Assembly (NCBI GenBank): GCA_035772405.1
Contig: JAYKKM010000450.1
Coordinates: forward strand, 4,936,001 to 5,000,000
Length of the DNA stretch: 64,000 nt
Direction: 5' to 3'
Source of the DNA: Chrysogorgia sp. JL179-B06
Taxonomy: Eukaryota > Cnidaria > Anthozoa > Scleralcyonacea > Chrysogorgiidae
Shown: one piece after another, positions 34,222 through 44,674 of the stretch
How the letters are laid out: every line of letters begins with the position of its first letter
Numbering within the stretch: position 1 is the first letter of the stretch
The notes under the pieces: generated by a model
What the model was told of the DNA's origin: nothing
The model's input: only the letters and a program-made list of their open reading frames with translations
Database searches by the model: none
Position numbers and translations under genes: made by a program

Positions 34222-34562
34222 ATTTAAATAAAAGGCCTTTAAGAATAATGTTCAGAAATGTTAATTTAGTTTTACGGTATCTGCTCTTGTACTCGAGAAA
34301 TAACGTTTTCATTCTCGTATTTTACGCTTCTAGACGCCGCCATTTTAGAGTTTGCTCGACGGCTCAAAATTGATGTACAGCGGGGTTTTCTTGAAAAAAC
34401 AACCGCTGTACATCAATCTTGAGCCGTCCGGTGCAAACTCGAAAATGGCGGCGTCCAGAAGCATAAAATACGAGAATGAAAACGTTATTTCTCGAGTATA
34501 AGAGCAGATACCATAAAACTATTAACATTTCTAAACATTATACATAAAGGCCTTTTATTTAA
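34222..34562. mobile_element. Foldback element, family 3, full copy
   Basis: Arms of about 160 bp (aaataaaaggcctttaagaa ... ctcgagaaataacgttttca ... acgccgccattttagagttt ... ttgatgtacagcgg) are inverted around a core of about 15 bp. The arms contain gtacatcaa and gccgccatttt motifs. A half copy lies at 37555-37740. Confidence 0.85.
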
Positions 34563-34929
34563 AAGTAATTTATTTTTGACTACAGTCTTCATTTAAGTCC
34601 GATTTCTTTGCGTTTTTGTTCTTCTTTCGTCGTTTCAAACAGTCATTCTAAGGACAAGAGATACGCTTTTTAGAGCCTAATTCAGCGAATGCGTTTTTTG
34701 GCTATAATGAGAAGTATGTAATCACTAAAAAGTACATTTCAATATAAGATTTCTGAGAGGGGACTGGGAACAAATTGATGGAGGATATTAAATGTTTTGT
34801 TTTCTTTATGATCTCTATGGTAACCCTACTAACCCTCGAGCAATTAGTCTCCAGTCTCACGCGAAAACCTTATGTTAGAATTACTTTCACGCGATTATCA
34901 TTTTACGTAACGATTAGAATTGGCCTTTT

Positions 34930-35066
34930 CCGAGTGGAAGACTAGGTACAAGGTAGGCGTGCAAGTGTTCTTGGGATCGTTTGGAAGGACAAATGTCACA
35001 CACATGAAAGCACAACATCGATGAACACTTGCGCGCTCAACTTGTACCTAGTCTTCCACTCTTTTC
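34930..35066. repeat. Foldback hairpin
   Basis: gagtggaagactaggtacaa returns inverted as ttgtacctagtcttccactc with a core of about 85 bp. It is adjacent to the family 2 MITE that starts at 35065. Confidence 0.75.
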
Positions 35067-35262
35067 GCCAATTGACCACGTGTCGGAAAAGATGGCGGCT
35101 TGAACACTTAAAAACATGAAATTTAGTAAAAAGATTTAGTTTTTGCCTACTTAATTCACGACAGCAAGTGAAATAAGCTTTAGCTGATATAACGGCTAAT
35201 TTAAAACTGCAAAATATTGTGCTAAAATATACAAACGCCATCTTTTTCTGTATCGTCAATTC
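35065..35262. mobile_element. MITE, family 2, copy B
   Basis: Ends ccaattgaccacgtgtcgga, continuing aaagatggcgg, and the inverse gccatctttttctgtatcgt, then caattc, resemble the 29308 copy. It is non-coding. Confidence 0.6.
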
Positions 35263-35685
35263 AATCGGCGATCATGCTAACGCCACGTGATTCACTCACG
35301 AAAGTATAAAGGAAGACTCGCGAGCCAACAGCTAGTACCCAGGCAATTTGTGAGGGCTGCAACAAAATGGCGGCCAAGATACGGGAATAAACCAGCCAAC
35401 GCTGGATATCTCACTCTGACCGGTCGCTAGGTGATATTGTATAGTACTGGGTCCAAGTTAAAAATGCACCTAGTACACCAACATGGCCGCTATGACGTTG
35501 CGTGAAACTATCCATACTGCGCATGTACAGCCGGATAAATTTACTCCCGCCATTTTTGTTCAAGCCTCCCAAAGGGTACGAGGTTGGTTCCTTTTATATT
35601 TTCGTGACTAGATCACACATCAGGATGACACGTTACCGCGAATGGAAGTGTGTAAAATACGACCTTAGTAAACTTGAGTACTAGT

Positions 35686-38562
35686 TTACTTTAGCTCTCG
35701 GATTTTTGTGATCGCTTTTTCCACATCCTCCTCCTTCTTGAGAAGCTCTTTTAACTTCTCTTCTCCAGCTGCCTCTCGACAGATAGCCACAACATTAGTG
35801 CCTTGTCTTTGACGTAGTTTAACCAAGGCAGACAGCGGGGTTGGTTGGTCCATCAGTATCACGAGCTCACAATGGGGCAGATCTAGGTCGTCCTGGACCT
35901 CGTCTGCTAACACTATCACTTGATACTGTCGACGCTTGATGGCAGAAACAATGGCTCTCTGCTGCGAAGTATGCGTGCCTATATCAATAACAACAACAAC
36001 AACAACCAGTCAGAAACACCCAAACATTACTGATAAAATAACGACTGATACATTACTGTGATACTGACATTTTAAAGAATAAAGTTTATATATTTATAAC
36101 TCGCTATTGAGCACTCTTGTCTATCAACTAACAATTTTTATACACTATATATATATATACATAAATACATATATACATATACATATATACAGCCACAAAT
36201 GTAGTACATATATCAATCGAACCAGTACATCATTGTAACCTTCGCTCTCCACCCGAGTCTCGGTAGCTCAATGGTCCATAGAAGATATGGTCAATCTAGT
36301 GTGCCACAAACGGCGGACACCTTAGGCAAGTTCTCTGGAGTTCTTTACTCCAGGGCTTTTCTGTGGCTTATCAATTTTCCACGAGTACTTGAACTAATTA
36401 ACCTGAACTATTTATGTTTACAGTTTTTTTTATCAATAGCATCTTCACTATGACTCCGAACCCTGTCAATTTTCCTTGTGGGATTTTCCTTGTGATGTGA
36501 AACCGGAGAACCCGAAAAACCCACGACTTTCAGCAGAAAGTTGACAAGCTCTTTACGTGTGTGCGATGAAATGCGTGACTCAACCTCTTGACCTCTTTGC
36601 TGTGACGACTGAGGAAGTGTCTAGCTAACACGTAGTTTTATTTGATTTTTCTACAGACAGGCTTTGCAAAGCTCGCGATACAGAAAGGAACTACTCCAAC
36701 AGCTATACTGACGACAGGAAAGATGAAGTTGTTACATAAGGTATATTGGTTCATGTTATGTAGAGATTTTATCCATTATAGCTGACTTTCTATAGCTTGG
36801 TTTCCATTTGGTAGCCACGACCGCAACGGTGTCATAGTGGACGATGTAATAGAGTGTCCATTTATCTCTGCAATTTGCATACAGCAGACAAAAGACAAGA
36901 CAGATCGACACTATGATACCGATCACTATGACACCGTTGCGATCGTGGCGACCAAATAGAAACCAAGGCTTTTGAGCGACCACTCTCGTAAGAGACCGCC
37001 ATTACATTGCCGTTTTCATACCACCTTTGTGGTTGGATTTTAGACTTTCCTTATTGTTTCTCTTCTTAGTCTAGTAAGCGACTACCCCAGAGATTATGTA
37101 GATCACTATTCTGTTTATAACCCTTTCGATCACGGTTTCGACAATAAAGCTCGCTAGGCGGGGGGTTAGGGTTAGAAAACACGTTAGGCGGGGGGTTAGG
37201 ACATTTGTTGTTTTGGGGTGGTACGAGGGCAACGTATGTGCTCTTCATATGGAACCACCCACCTTCCATATATGGAATACGTACAGTAAGTCCCTATCAC
37301 CCACGAGTTGAGAGCACATGTTCTTGAGAGGACTGGACAAGAGGCTTTAGATTTGACTCCAATTGCTCACGCCATCTTGTGCTGACGTGATAAAAGTCAC
37401 GTGGTTATCGTCCATTGGGGTACGAGTTTCGAGGCAAATCACGTCGTCAATGACAACGACTCTATGACGTCAACATAAGATAACGCAATTGGCGCCAAAA
37501 TGACGCCTCTGGTACCAGTCCTGGTCAAAATCTAAAGTACTCAATGACGTCAAAATTGTTAAGAAAACCACCGCTGTACATCAACTTTGAGCCGTCGAGC
37601 AAACTCTAAAAATGGCGACGTCGACGAGAAACATAAAATACGAGAGTGAAAACGTTATTTCTCGAGTACAAAAAGAAATACTTTTAAAGACCTTTTTATG
37701 TTTAAAAGTAATTTATTTATTGATTACACTACTCCTTTAAAATTTTATTTTTATTCCGGCTGCAAAAGAAATCGGATATTTTTCCACGAGTTTAACTCTT
37801 CAGATGAATTCAATTAAAGTGCCCCTAACCTCAAAATTTTTTATTGTCTTATTTGGAAGAACTTTTAAAATGATAAAGCAACTTCTTTTGAAGATTTTCG
37901 TTTCTTCGCTTTCTTTTTGAGATATATCAGTTTGTTTTATATGCAAATGTACGGAATTTACGTCACACATGCATAATAAGTTATCAGAGAATGTTATATA
38001 TCTTTGCGTTCATCAAATAAAAACACTAAAGTGTGAATAACATGTGTGCGTGTTTCTCCCACAACACCAAGCTTCTCGATGTTAAAGGATTTCGTGCGAG
38101 AATGAAAGAGATACACACATTTCTCCAATAAGTCATTATGCATGTGTGACGTAAATTCCGTACATTTGCATATCAAACAAACTGATATATCTCAAAAAGA
38201 AAGCGAAGAAACGAAAATCTTCAAATGAGGTTACTTTATCATTTTAAAAGTTCTTCCAAACAAGACAATAAAAAACATTTTGAGGTTTAGGGGCACTTTA
38301 ATAACTGCTATTATTGTATTTGAACATTATTATTTATTATTAAATTCATTACCATCGATAAACGTAGTCTTCACATTCCTCTGCGCCAACTCTGGGTAAC
38401 GCGCCAAATAGTTCGCCAAGGCCTTCGCCGTCTTGCTCAATTTTACGATCACCAAGGCCAGCGGTCGCTCCGACGACACACGCGCGTTTTCCCACTGAAT
38501 AATTTGCAACTGTTCGATGAGTTCCCGTATGCCAGAGCCCAGAAGGTTCGTATCGCCATTGC
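35686..38562 (-). CDS. Pseudohelicase gene exons 3-4: helicase lobe 2 and C-terminus
   Basis: Exon 3 (38562-38353) encodes GIRELIEQLQIIQ, then RPLALVIVKLSKTAKALANY and ELAQRNVKTTFIDG, equivalent to the start of RLR/Dicer lobe 2 (motif IV region). Exon 4 (35978-35686) encodes GTHTSQQRAIVSAIKRRQYQ, then VIVLADEVQDDLDLPHCELV (motif V), PTPLSALVKLRQRQGTN (degenerate motif VI) and a charged helix EEKLKELLKKEEDVEKAITK before the TAA. The spacing of every motif is kept while catalytic residues are lost. That argues for a conserved non-enzymatic fold rather than random decay. The intron between the two exons holds a family 1 foldback element, a half family 3 element, a MITE and a SINE scrap. Confidence 0.85.
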
Positions 38563-41500
38563 CTAACAAAAGTAAAGTAAAACGATCATTTCAAACTATC
38601 TGCCATAGCGTCTCTTCGCGATAAATGGCCATTAGCGAATTAATATACCATTATAAGATTCTGAAAATCTGAGAATTCTAGAAACGTCTTCAATTAGAAC
38701 AGGTGGTTGCTTGTTTATCGAAAGATCCTCTCTCGACGCTTCTCGCGAATTCTACACTACTATAGCCATGCTACAGCTGCGTGCATCTGGTTGTAAAGAT
38801 ACGTTTTTAATATCCATAGCACATCTATTATATATATTTTTTCACTGTACTACTTGAGGATAAAAATACAAAGCAATAGACTAAAAAAGCTAAGCCTCCA
38901 ATGGATATGGTTTCGCATCAACAGTGAAAATATAGCGCGGATATTTCACTCTCTTTAAGTCTACACATTTGGCCGTTAAAGTCGACACGTTGCTTCCGAA
39001 ATTCACGTAACAATGGTGAGAATTCTAGACTTCGCTTTAATCAGCTAAACAAGAAAAGAGCGGCGTGTATGTCCTTTGAATTAAGAATAGCGAAGAAGTA
39101 AGTAAGAGATAGCTTGCAGTATGAGAAACCTTTAATAGGTCATGTCAACGTGTCGGAAATCAAGAAAGACTTCAACCCCATAAACATAAAACTATGCACG
39201 TTATGTAACCCACAAGAACTAAAAATATTCAATATATATATATATATATATATATTTATTTATATTATATATATATATATATATATATATTCGTCGCGAC
39301 TTGCGTTAGCAGTTATGATTTCACGAACGCAACACGAAACCTGCTGTTCAACTTAGAAATTATTCGGCAATCAGCCAGCATGGTGCTATCTTCCGCTAAA
39401 ACATCATCCATGACCACATGTGTACAAACAATAATTACAAGATACAAACTCAGTTTCATAAAAGCTGATTAAATAACGTTGATATTTATAAGAAGAAACT
39501 CTTATATCATCGAAATTTAGAAAGAAATGTTTCAGTAAACAGCGTTAATGATCGCGCGGATCACATGCGCGTCACAAAGAACTTACTCATGTAACAAAAT
39601 CTTTACCATAAAGTCCACACCGATGTATAAACATCAACAGTTTAACAATATAGAAATAACTATGAACTCATATAGGTATATATACATATATCGGTGTATT
39701 GTAGAAATAATGAATGAGGTCTTATGTTTCGGAGCGAATGCTCTTCATTAAAGCGTATTAAATGTTTTATTTCGCGTTACGTTTCATTTTCTGACCGCGA
39801 AAGGTCTTCGTTCTCGAAAGATCATGTTCATTATTTTGGCAATCCACCAAACCTTTTAGTATTTTGGATTCAGAAAAGCATAGCTGCTCAAATTAGAAAT
39901 CTGAAAATGAGATACAATTAAATAGCTCACAGTAGGTGGCAGTACGTCCACCATAAGTCTCTTTTATTCCAGTTATACGTTTGATTAAAAAACTTACCCG
40001 AAGTCAACTTCTTCGGTGATACAGGTGGTAGTAGATACAGTGATAGTTCATTCACCGGTAAGCCCACTTCGTTGGCCCATGAAAACCCAAAGGCTTCGTG
40101 TTTCAAGTTGCCCAACAACACCTTGGCGAAGTCCTCGCCGCATTCAACTAGGGCAAACATCACTTCGCATATAGCGAGATAATGTCGCCAGGTTTTCACA
40201 CAGCACGACGACAAACGCTTGTCCAAGGGTTTCCCTGTCAGACGAACAAATTTCGCGAATGCTTCACCGTTAATGGGGTATCTCTGGAAGGACAACTGCA
40301 ACAGTTCACGGTAGTTGTTCAATGGTTGACACTGCGAAGCAAGATGGTCGAAAACCAGTAGAAGGTACGAGTGTAGAGCGGAGAACATTCTTTGCTCGGA
40401 TTTCGTGAAACTAGAAAGAACACAAACGAACATCGCCTCTTGTTTACTCTCTTCGAGCTCTGCTCTGTTCTGCGTCACACAACAGAGGAACACGTCGCCC
40501 ATATTCTGAAGAATATTGCTGAACTTCGCGATGGTTTTCGTGCATGTTTTTTCACCAGACGAGGAATCCAAGAAACCCAGAAGTTTTGGGACATTCAGGC
40601 CTCTGACATCAGCCTTGGTCTTGAGATAGTAATCACGCAGGATCTGGTGGGATGGATGGTCGTTGGTGCATCGGCCAGCTTGATCGAAGACGAGCAAGCA
40701 TAAATGTTTCCATGAAAGCACCCCGCAGTTTAACAAGCGAAGACACGACGTTGAAGTTGTAACAACAACTTGTCTCTTATTGACATTGTCCTGTTGTTTC
40801 AATGTACTAGACAGAACAGCAACGTTAACCTTCTTTCTCTTCCCATTACCACTTAGTTCTTTTTCAAGGCATTCAGCTCTCTCTAAGGCGCTCACCGTGT
40901 CCTCCACAACAATCAGTGCTTGCTTGGACGGATTCAGCAGAATCATGTGATGAACGACAGAGGCCATTACCACGCCTTGTCCAGTGCCTGTCGGAACATA
41001 ACACACGATATCTTCTTGCATAGCTTCTTGGTATAGTTCTTTCTGATAACCATTCGGCGGAGTCACCGTTAAATCTTCCAGAAATTCATCGGATTCGATC
41101 TGAATCGTGGAAGATGGCGAAGGCGGAGTGCGATCCCCGTGTGTTTCAAACTCGTGTCGCTTTATATCCCCGTTTGGAGGGAAAACTATGTGATTGTCTT
41201 GAGGAAAACGATGATTCACTGAACCAGCTTTCTGGTGGACTCCGTTCTCGATGTTCTGTTGTCCATTACGACGATCTAGGTCTCGCCACACACCGTTTGT
41301 CTTTCCGTTGTAGATGTGTTCCGCATTATGGTGGGTTACGGGGCTTTCCGGTTCAAAAAAGCCGTTTTGTTGAGGAGGCGAAGACCTGATTCTCTCTGTG
41401 GATCTTTCCTTAGACAAAACGAAGTTGGTCTGCACAGGACTCTTTCGTTTGCGCTCTTCTCCAATGACTCCCACGTCGTTTAGCCGGGGTGCGGCTGCAG

Positions 41501-44500
41501 CACTCGCTAGACGCCATCTTTGTGGTGTGTCCGGACTTTCCTTCGTAATCACACGTCTCTGAAGAAGATCGTGCAAGACGACGCGGAGTTTCATCTCATC
41601 TGGGAAACCAAGCTTCGTTAGGATTTCCCCGGTGGTTATCGGGCATTGATTCTGTTGAAAAAGGTTGACGACGTTCGCCTCGAAAACTGGCGGAAGGTCC
41701 AAAGGTTGTTGTTGAATGACGGTTTCTTTGCTGTAGTTGCGTGACGCTGTCATCGACGAGTTAGACAAGATGGCGGCGGAAGGACGAAACGACGGTGGTG
41801 CAGCTTGCGTCGTCGGTAAAGGAACATTGTTGATTAAATAAGTATCAGTCGTTTTCTGAAAGAACGGGGTTTCTCTACAGGAATCTCTGGAGTAGTTTTC
41901 GGTCTGGCACTGAGTGTTGCTAGTGACATAAGGTTGTTTTTGAGCTGCATTGCCATGCGGCGGAAGAACTCGAGCAGACCAAAGCGTTGGATTATACCCG
42001 GATTTCGATAACTTCTTTCGCTTCTCTAGACGACACAATACCGAACGTACATCACCAGGCGAAGCACAACCGATTCGTTTCGCTAAATCGTCGCATGAAA
42101 TCGGATAGTCTATTTGTGCGAAGAAACGGAGGACCCGTTGAGTTAGTTCCTTGAAATCATGGGTTCGTGTTGCGACGCCATTTTCTACTCTGTATTCGTG
42201 AATAAAACTGGACTCTCTGAGTGTGCTATTGCATGTTTCGTTGAGATAGTTCGGGAGGTGTTTGGCTTTGGTTTCCCATAAGACATCGTTTATTTGAAAA
42301 ACCTCATCATTTGACGAACCGACCTTTGGTTGTTCTGTTTCACCCGCGAAGGCACAGCTCGTTAGGAACGAAGGTTCGAATTCTGTAGGCGAAACACTTA
42401 ACTCGTTATTGGAATTGAAATGGTTGTATGTCGACTCGGAGTTCGAGAAGGTGGTCTGTTGCAACATGGCTATCTTCTCAAACGAGAAATAAGATTCATT
42501 CGGGTCCTTTGGACTTGTTGAATGTGGTGTTCTTGCTTCGTCAGGCGAACTCGATTTCCCACTCACTGAAGCAAAGCAAAAAGATCCGGTTAATCCTTAT
42601 GTTCATATGGTCAACAATTTACAATGTAATTCAGTCAGTCAGTCAGTCAAGGAACCAGAAGACATTCTAACCAGATATTACTATATGATGTTAATACTAA
42701 TAAATGTTTACTTGATTGGAATTTTCAAATTTCAAGTTTCTCACTTTCAACAAGGAATAAACACTTCACTAGAGACTAGACCAGAGAAGTTATGTGTTTG
42801 AATCAAACCAAAACATACTTTTAAACACTATATAGATGACCTGAAATCAATTTACCTGTGCCTATAGCTCACACTAAACACATATAATACTATATTTATA
42901 TACTGCCCTATATAGCATCTGAAGACTCCTCCCTTCTCACAGATATTTCCCCATTAAAAGCATTTCATGTATTGTATATCAGATCCCATCAACACTCTAT
43001 GCCCTTACTGCTATTATTTAATATATAAAAAAACATAAATTACATACAATCAAACAGAATCGAAACATACTATAATTTTACTGCCAAAAACGAAATAGAA
43101 TTAGGTTAATCTGAAAATTTGTAAACCAAGCCTAGACACCCCTTGCCCAAAATCAACAGCCCAAATGTCTCTCACAGTTGACAATTGGAATTTCCAATGC
43201 ATTAGGTGACTATAACTTTTAAATGCCAAGCAAAAATAAACGATTTCATGCCAAGGGGAAACATTAAAATGATTTACAGTGTAAACTATAAACCACATGT
43301 GCAAACCCAAGTTTACAATTCACCAAGAATGCATGTTCTATTATTTTATTTTCATAAGAAAGGGTGTTTTCTACACAAAATGTATATATTTTGGGGACCC
43401 AACAAACTCCAATACAGGTTCAATAAGATGAGTTTTAAAAATGCTGTATTGGGAAAGTATTACATCATTCAATGCCTCACGAGATCTCTTCTGAGTACGC
43501 AACGTCTTTTGCTGGCGAAGCTATCCTAGGACGGCGCTCAAAATATCACAAAACCGAATCGTTTTGTTCTTTTTTATACCAAATGGATTCCTGGAGAGGA
43601 TAGATTTCCGAATTCCATTCTTTTTGCTTAGGATATTCCCACAGAAGCATTGATTTAACGAGGAAAATTGGTCTAGAATCTGAAGGCTTCCGTATCAACC
43701 GTATGGGAAATAATCTAAAGGTTACAACGCCCATTTAACCAACGCATCTCTGCTGGTTTTTTTTGTTTAAACCACGAGGTAAAAGGAACCCGCCTTTAAA
43801 AAATAGAAAGAAGGGGGTACAGGGGATTATTAGTTGTCAAAAGACAACATAAAGAGGGAGAAGTTGGGAATTGGAAGGCGAAATAGTTTTTCCCTTTGGT
43901 TTCGGGGGTATGGCGTGTCTTCGACGGCCCGATTTGGTTATTTCTGTTGGTTTTGTTACCAAAAACATAGCAGGTGCAGTTAGCGATCGAAAAGACTCGT
44001 GTTTTTTTCAAAAACTCAGCTAAACACTGGAAAGGAATCGCTACGGAGTGTTCGTAGAAAATAGGAAAGACAGCGAAATGGCTTCGATACTCCTCGGGGT
44101 AATACTTACGGCTGCTTCTGAACTCGCTCAGTGGATCTTTTGATTCGCTGTCACTGTCGCAATTTAAACTTTCCCATGTCGACGTGCTGTTGGAACTCGA
44201 CTGATTGGGAACAACAATGAAAGAAGTTTGAGAGATATCGCAAACTTTTTCCGCGTTCTCCCTGTTCGCTTTCCTCTCGGTCGTTTGGTTCTTGTCTTTT
44301 ACACTACGACATACATTCATCTTGCGTTCGCGTTTGCGATGTTGTTTGCCATTGAAATGAGCTTCGGAGACTTTCAACGATTGCAGCCGGACCTCACAGA
44401 CGTCACAGAAGTTTCGAAAACCCTGTCGGAGATCCTCGACCGCCTTGACTTTCTTCAAATGCATCTTCCCTTTGAAATGATCGATGGCCGTCATCTTGGA

Positions 44501-44674
44501 TGTGAGAGGGACGTTGCATATTTCACAATGATCTGGAGTATGATCGAAGTCCGTACCAATTTCTAAGGCTTTCTCTCGGGCTGCCACACGTTTAACATGG
44601 TTTTTACCACGGCAATGGGCTTTTCTCTGTTCGACTGAGTTCAATTTCACATCACAAAGTATACAGGGAAACAT
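35686..44674 (-). CDS. Three U1-type zinc fingers + two Z-alpha-like domains + Dicer/RIG-I-type pseudohelicase
   Basis: Four exons join in perfect phase: 44674-44110 (donor GCC|GTAAGTATT), 42565-39998 (donor GG|GTAAGT), 38562-38353 and 35978-35686. The total is 3,636 nt, giving 1,211 residues plus stop. An in-frame TGA lies nine codons before the ATG. Residues 1-115 hold three C-x2-C-x12-H-x5-H fingers (C4/C7/H20/H26, C50/C53/H66/H72, C90/C93/H106/H112), the spacing of ZNF346/JAZ fingers that bind dsRNA. Two winged helices of the Z-alpha type lie at about 327-386 and 481-542. From about 694 to the end is an SF2 helicase of the Dicer/RLR class. Its motifs are degenerate: PTGTGQG for Walker A, FDQAG for DExD/H and LRQRQGTN for motif VI, so ATPase activity is unlikely. 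There is no CARD, RIG-I C-terminal domain or RNase III domain. I infer a nucleic-acid sensor or a regulator of dsRNA responses; no family with this whole architecture is known to me. Confidence 0.85.
36236..36280 (+). repeat. tRNA-SINE 5' fragment
   Basis: cattgtaaccttcgctctcc, then gagtctcggtagctcaatgg, matches the SINE 5' flank and A box. It is truncated at ggtcc. Confidence 0.6.
36795..36970. mobile_element. MITE with about 48-bp terminal inverted repeats
   Basis: gcttggtttccatttggtag, later gcaacggtgtcatagtg, is inverted at the right end (cactatgacaccgttgcg ... ccaaatagaaaccaagg). The core is about 80 bp and non-coding. It lies in an intron of the pseudohelicase gene. Confidence 0.8.
37130..37305. 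repeat. Dispersed GGGTTAGGG / CATATGGAACC repeat fragment
   Basis: ggcggggggttagggttaga twice, then gtacgagggcaacgtatgtg and ttcatatggaaccacc. Related copies lie at 45815-45895, 46530-46860, 47285-47480 and 48330-48440. Confidence 0.65.
37555..37740. mobile_element. Half copy of foldback family 3
   Basis: It matches only the right arm of the 34222-34562 element, from gaaaaccaccgctgtacatc to aaaagtaatttatttat, with no inverted partner nearby. Confidence 0.75.
37815..38301. mobile_element. Foldback element, family 1, copy D (best preserved)
   Basis: It starts ttaaagtgcccctaacctca and ends with the inverse tgaggtttaggggcacttta, then a. Arms are about 150 bp around a central aataaaaacactaaagtgtg core. 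Both ends carry TTAA, consistent with either a TTAA target duplication or TTAA as the terminal bases. It lies in an intron of the pseudohelicase gene. Confidence 0.9.
39225..39295. repeat. TA microsatellite
   Basis: Two runs of (ta)n are joined by tatttatttatatt. They lie in the intron of the pseudohelicase gene between exons 2 and 3, a stretch (38563-39997) where I see no other feature. Confidence 0.9.
39998..42565 (-). CDS. Pseudohelicase gene exon 2: two Z-alpha-like winged helices and helicase lobe 1
   Basis: The first winged helix reads TQRVLRFFAQIDYPISCDDL through VRSVLCRLEKRKKL and ends NPTLWSA, the beta-wing Pro/Trp pattern of Z-alpha. The second reads EANVVNLFQQNQCPITTGEI through LRVVLHDLLQRRVI and ends TPQRWRLA. 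In both, the Asn and Tyr that contact Z-form nucleic acid in ADAR1 (173 and 177) are replaced (Arg with Cys, Arg with His). The helicase lobe begins PPNGYQKELYQEAM. Motif I is PTGTGQG (40974-40994), motif II is VFDQAG (about 40674-40691), and a motif III-like LLGFLDSSSG follows DYYLKTKADVRG. The helical insert and arch that follow are Dicer/RLR-like in length. The exon ends PKKLTSG in phase 1. Confidence 0.85.
44110..44674 (-). CDS. Pseudohelicase gene exon 1: three JAZ/U1-type zinc fingers
   Basis: The exon begins MFPCILCDVKLNSVEQRKAH and carries three fingers, each CxxC-x12-H-x5-H. They are followed by basic linkers (KRERKMNVCRSVKDKNQ) and a Ser-rich acidic segment (STSTWESLNCDSDSES). Read without splicing the frame would run on to a stop at 43796, but the unspliced tail is unlike the rest. 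The strong GTAAGTATT donor at 44109 joins FRSS to LSGKSSSPDEA in exon 2 in phase 1. An alternative short zinc-finger isoform by intron read-through is possible. Fingers of this spacing bind dsRNA in ZNF346; that role here is inference. Confidence 0.85.

Larger units (their letters stand above)
28884..35685. other. Intergenic region between FGD and the helicase-like gene
   Basis: I find no convincing host exon in these 6.8 kb. They hold the FGD promoter side (28.9-29.3 kb), several foldback elements, a dead LINE tail and an AGAAGTAATTCTC repeat near 33080-33140. One weak hint of a first exon exists on the plus strand: ATGTTGAGGAAGAGTCAAAG at about 30472, followed by a good GTAAGC donor. Nothing downstream could be joined to it. 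Confidence 0.6.

Noticed and set aside
37140..37200. Interstitial telomere (TTAGGG) tract
   Set aside because: Only two to three units occur, and they sit inside a larger dispersed repeat that recurs at 46.7 and 47.4 kb.
35686..44674. Active RIG-I-like receptor or Dicer
   Set aside because: Walker A Lys, DExD/H and motif VI arginines are missing, and there is no CARD, RIG-I C-terminal domain or RNase III domain.
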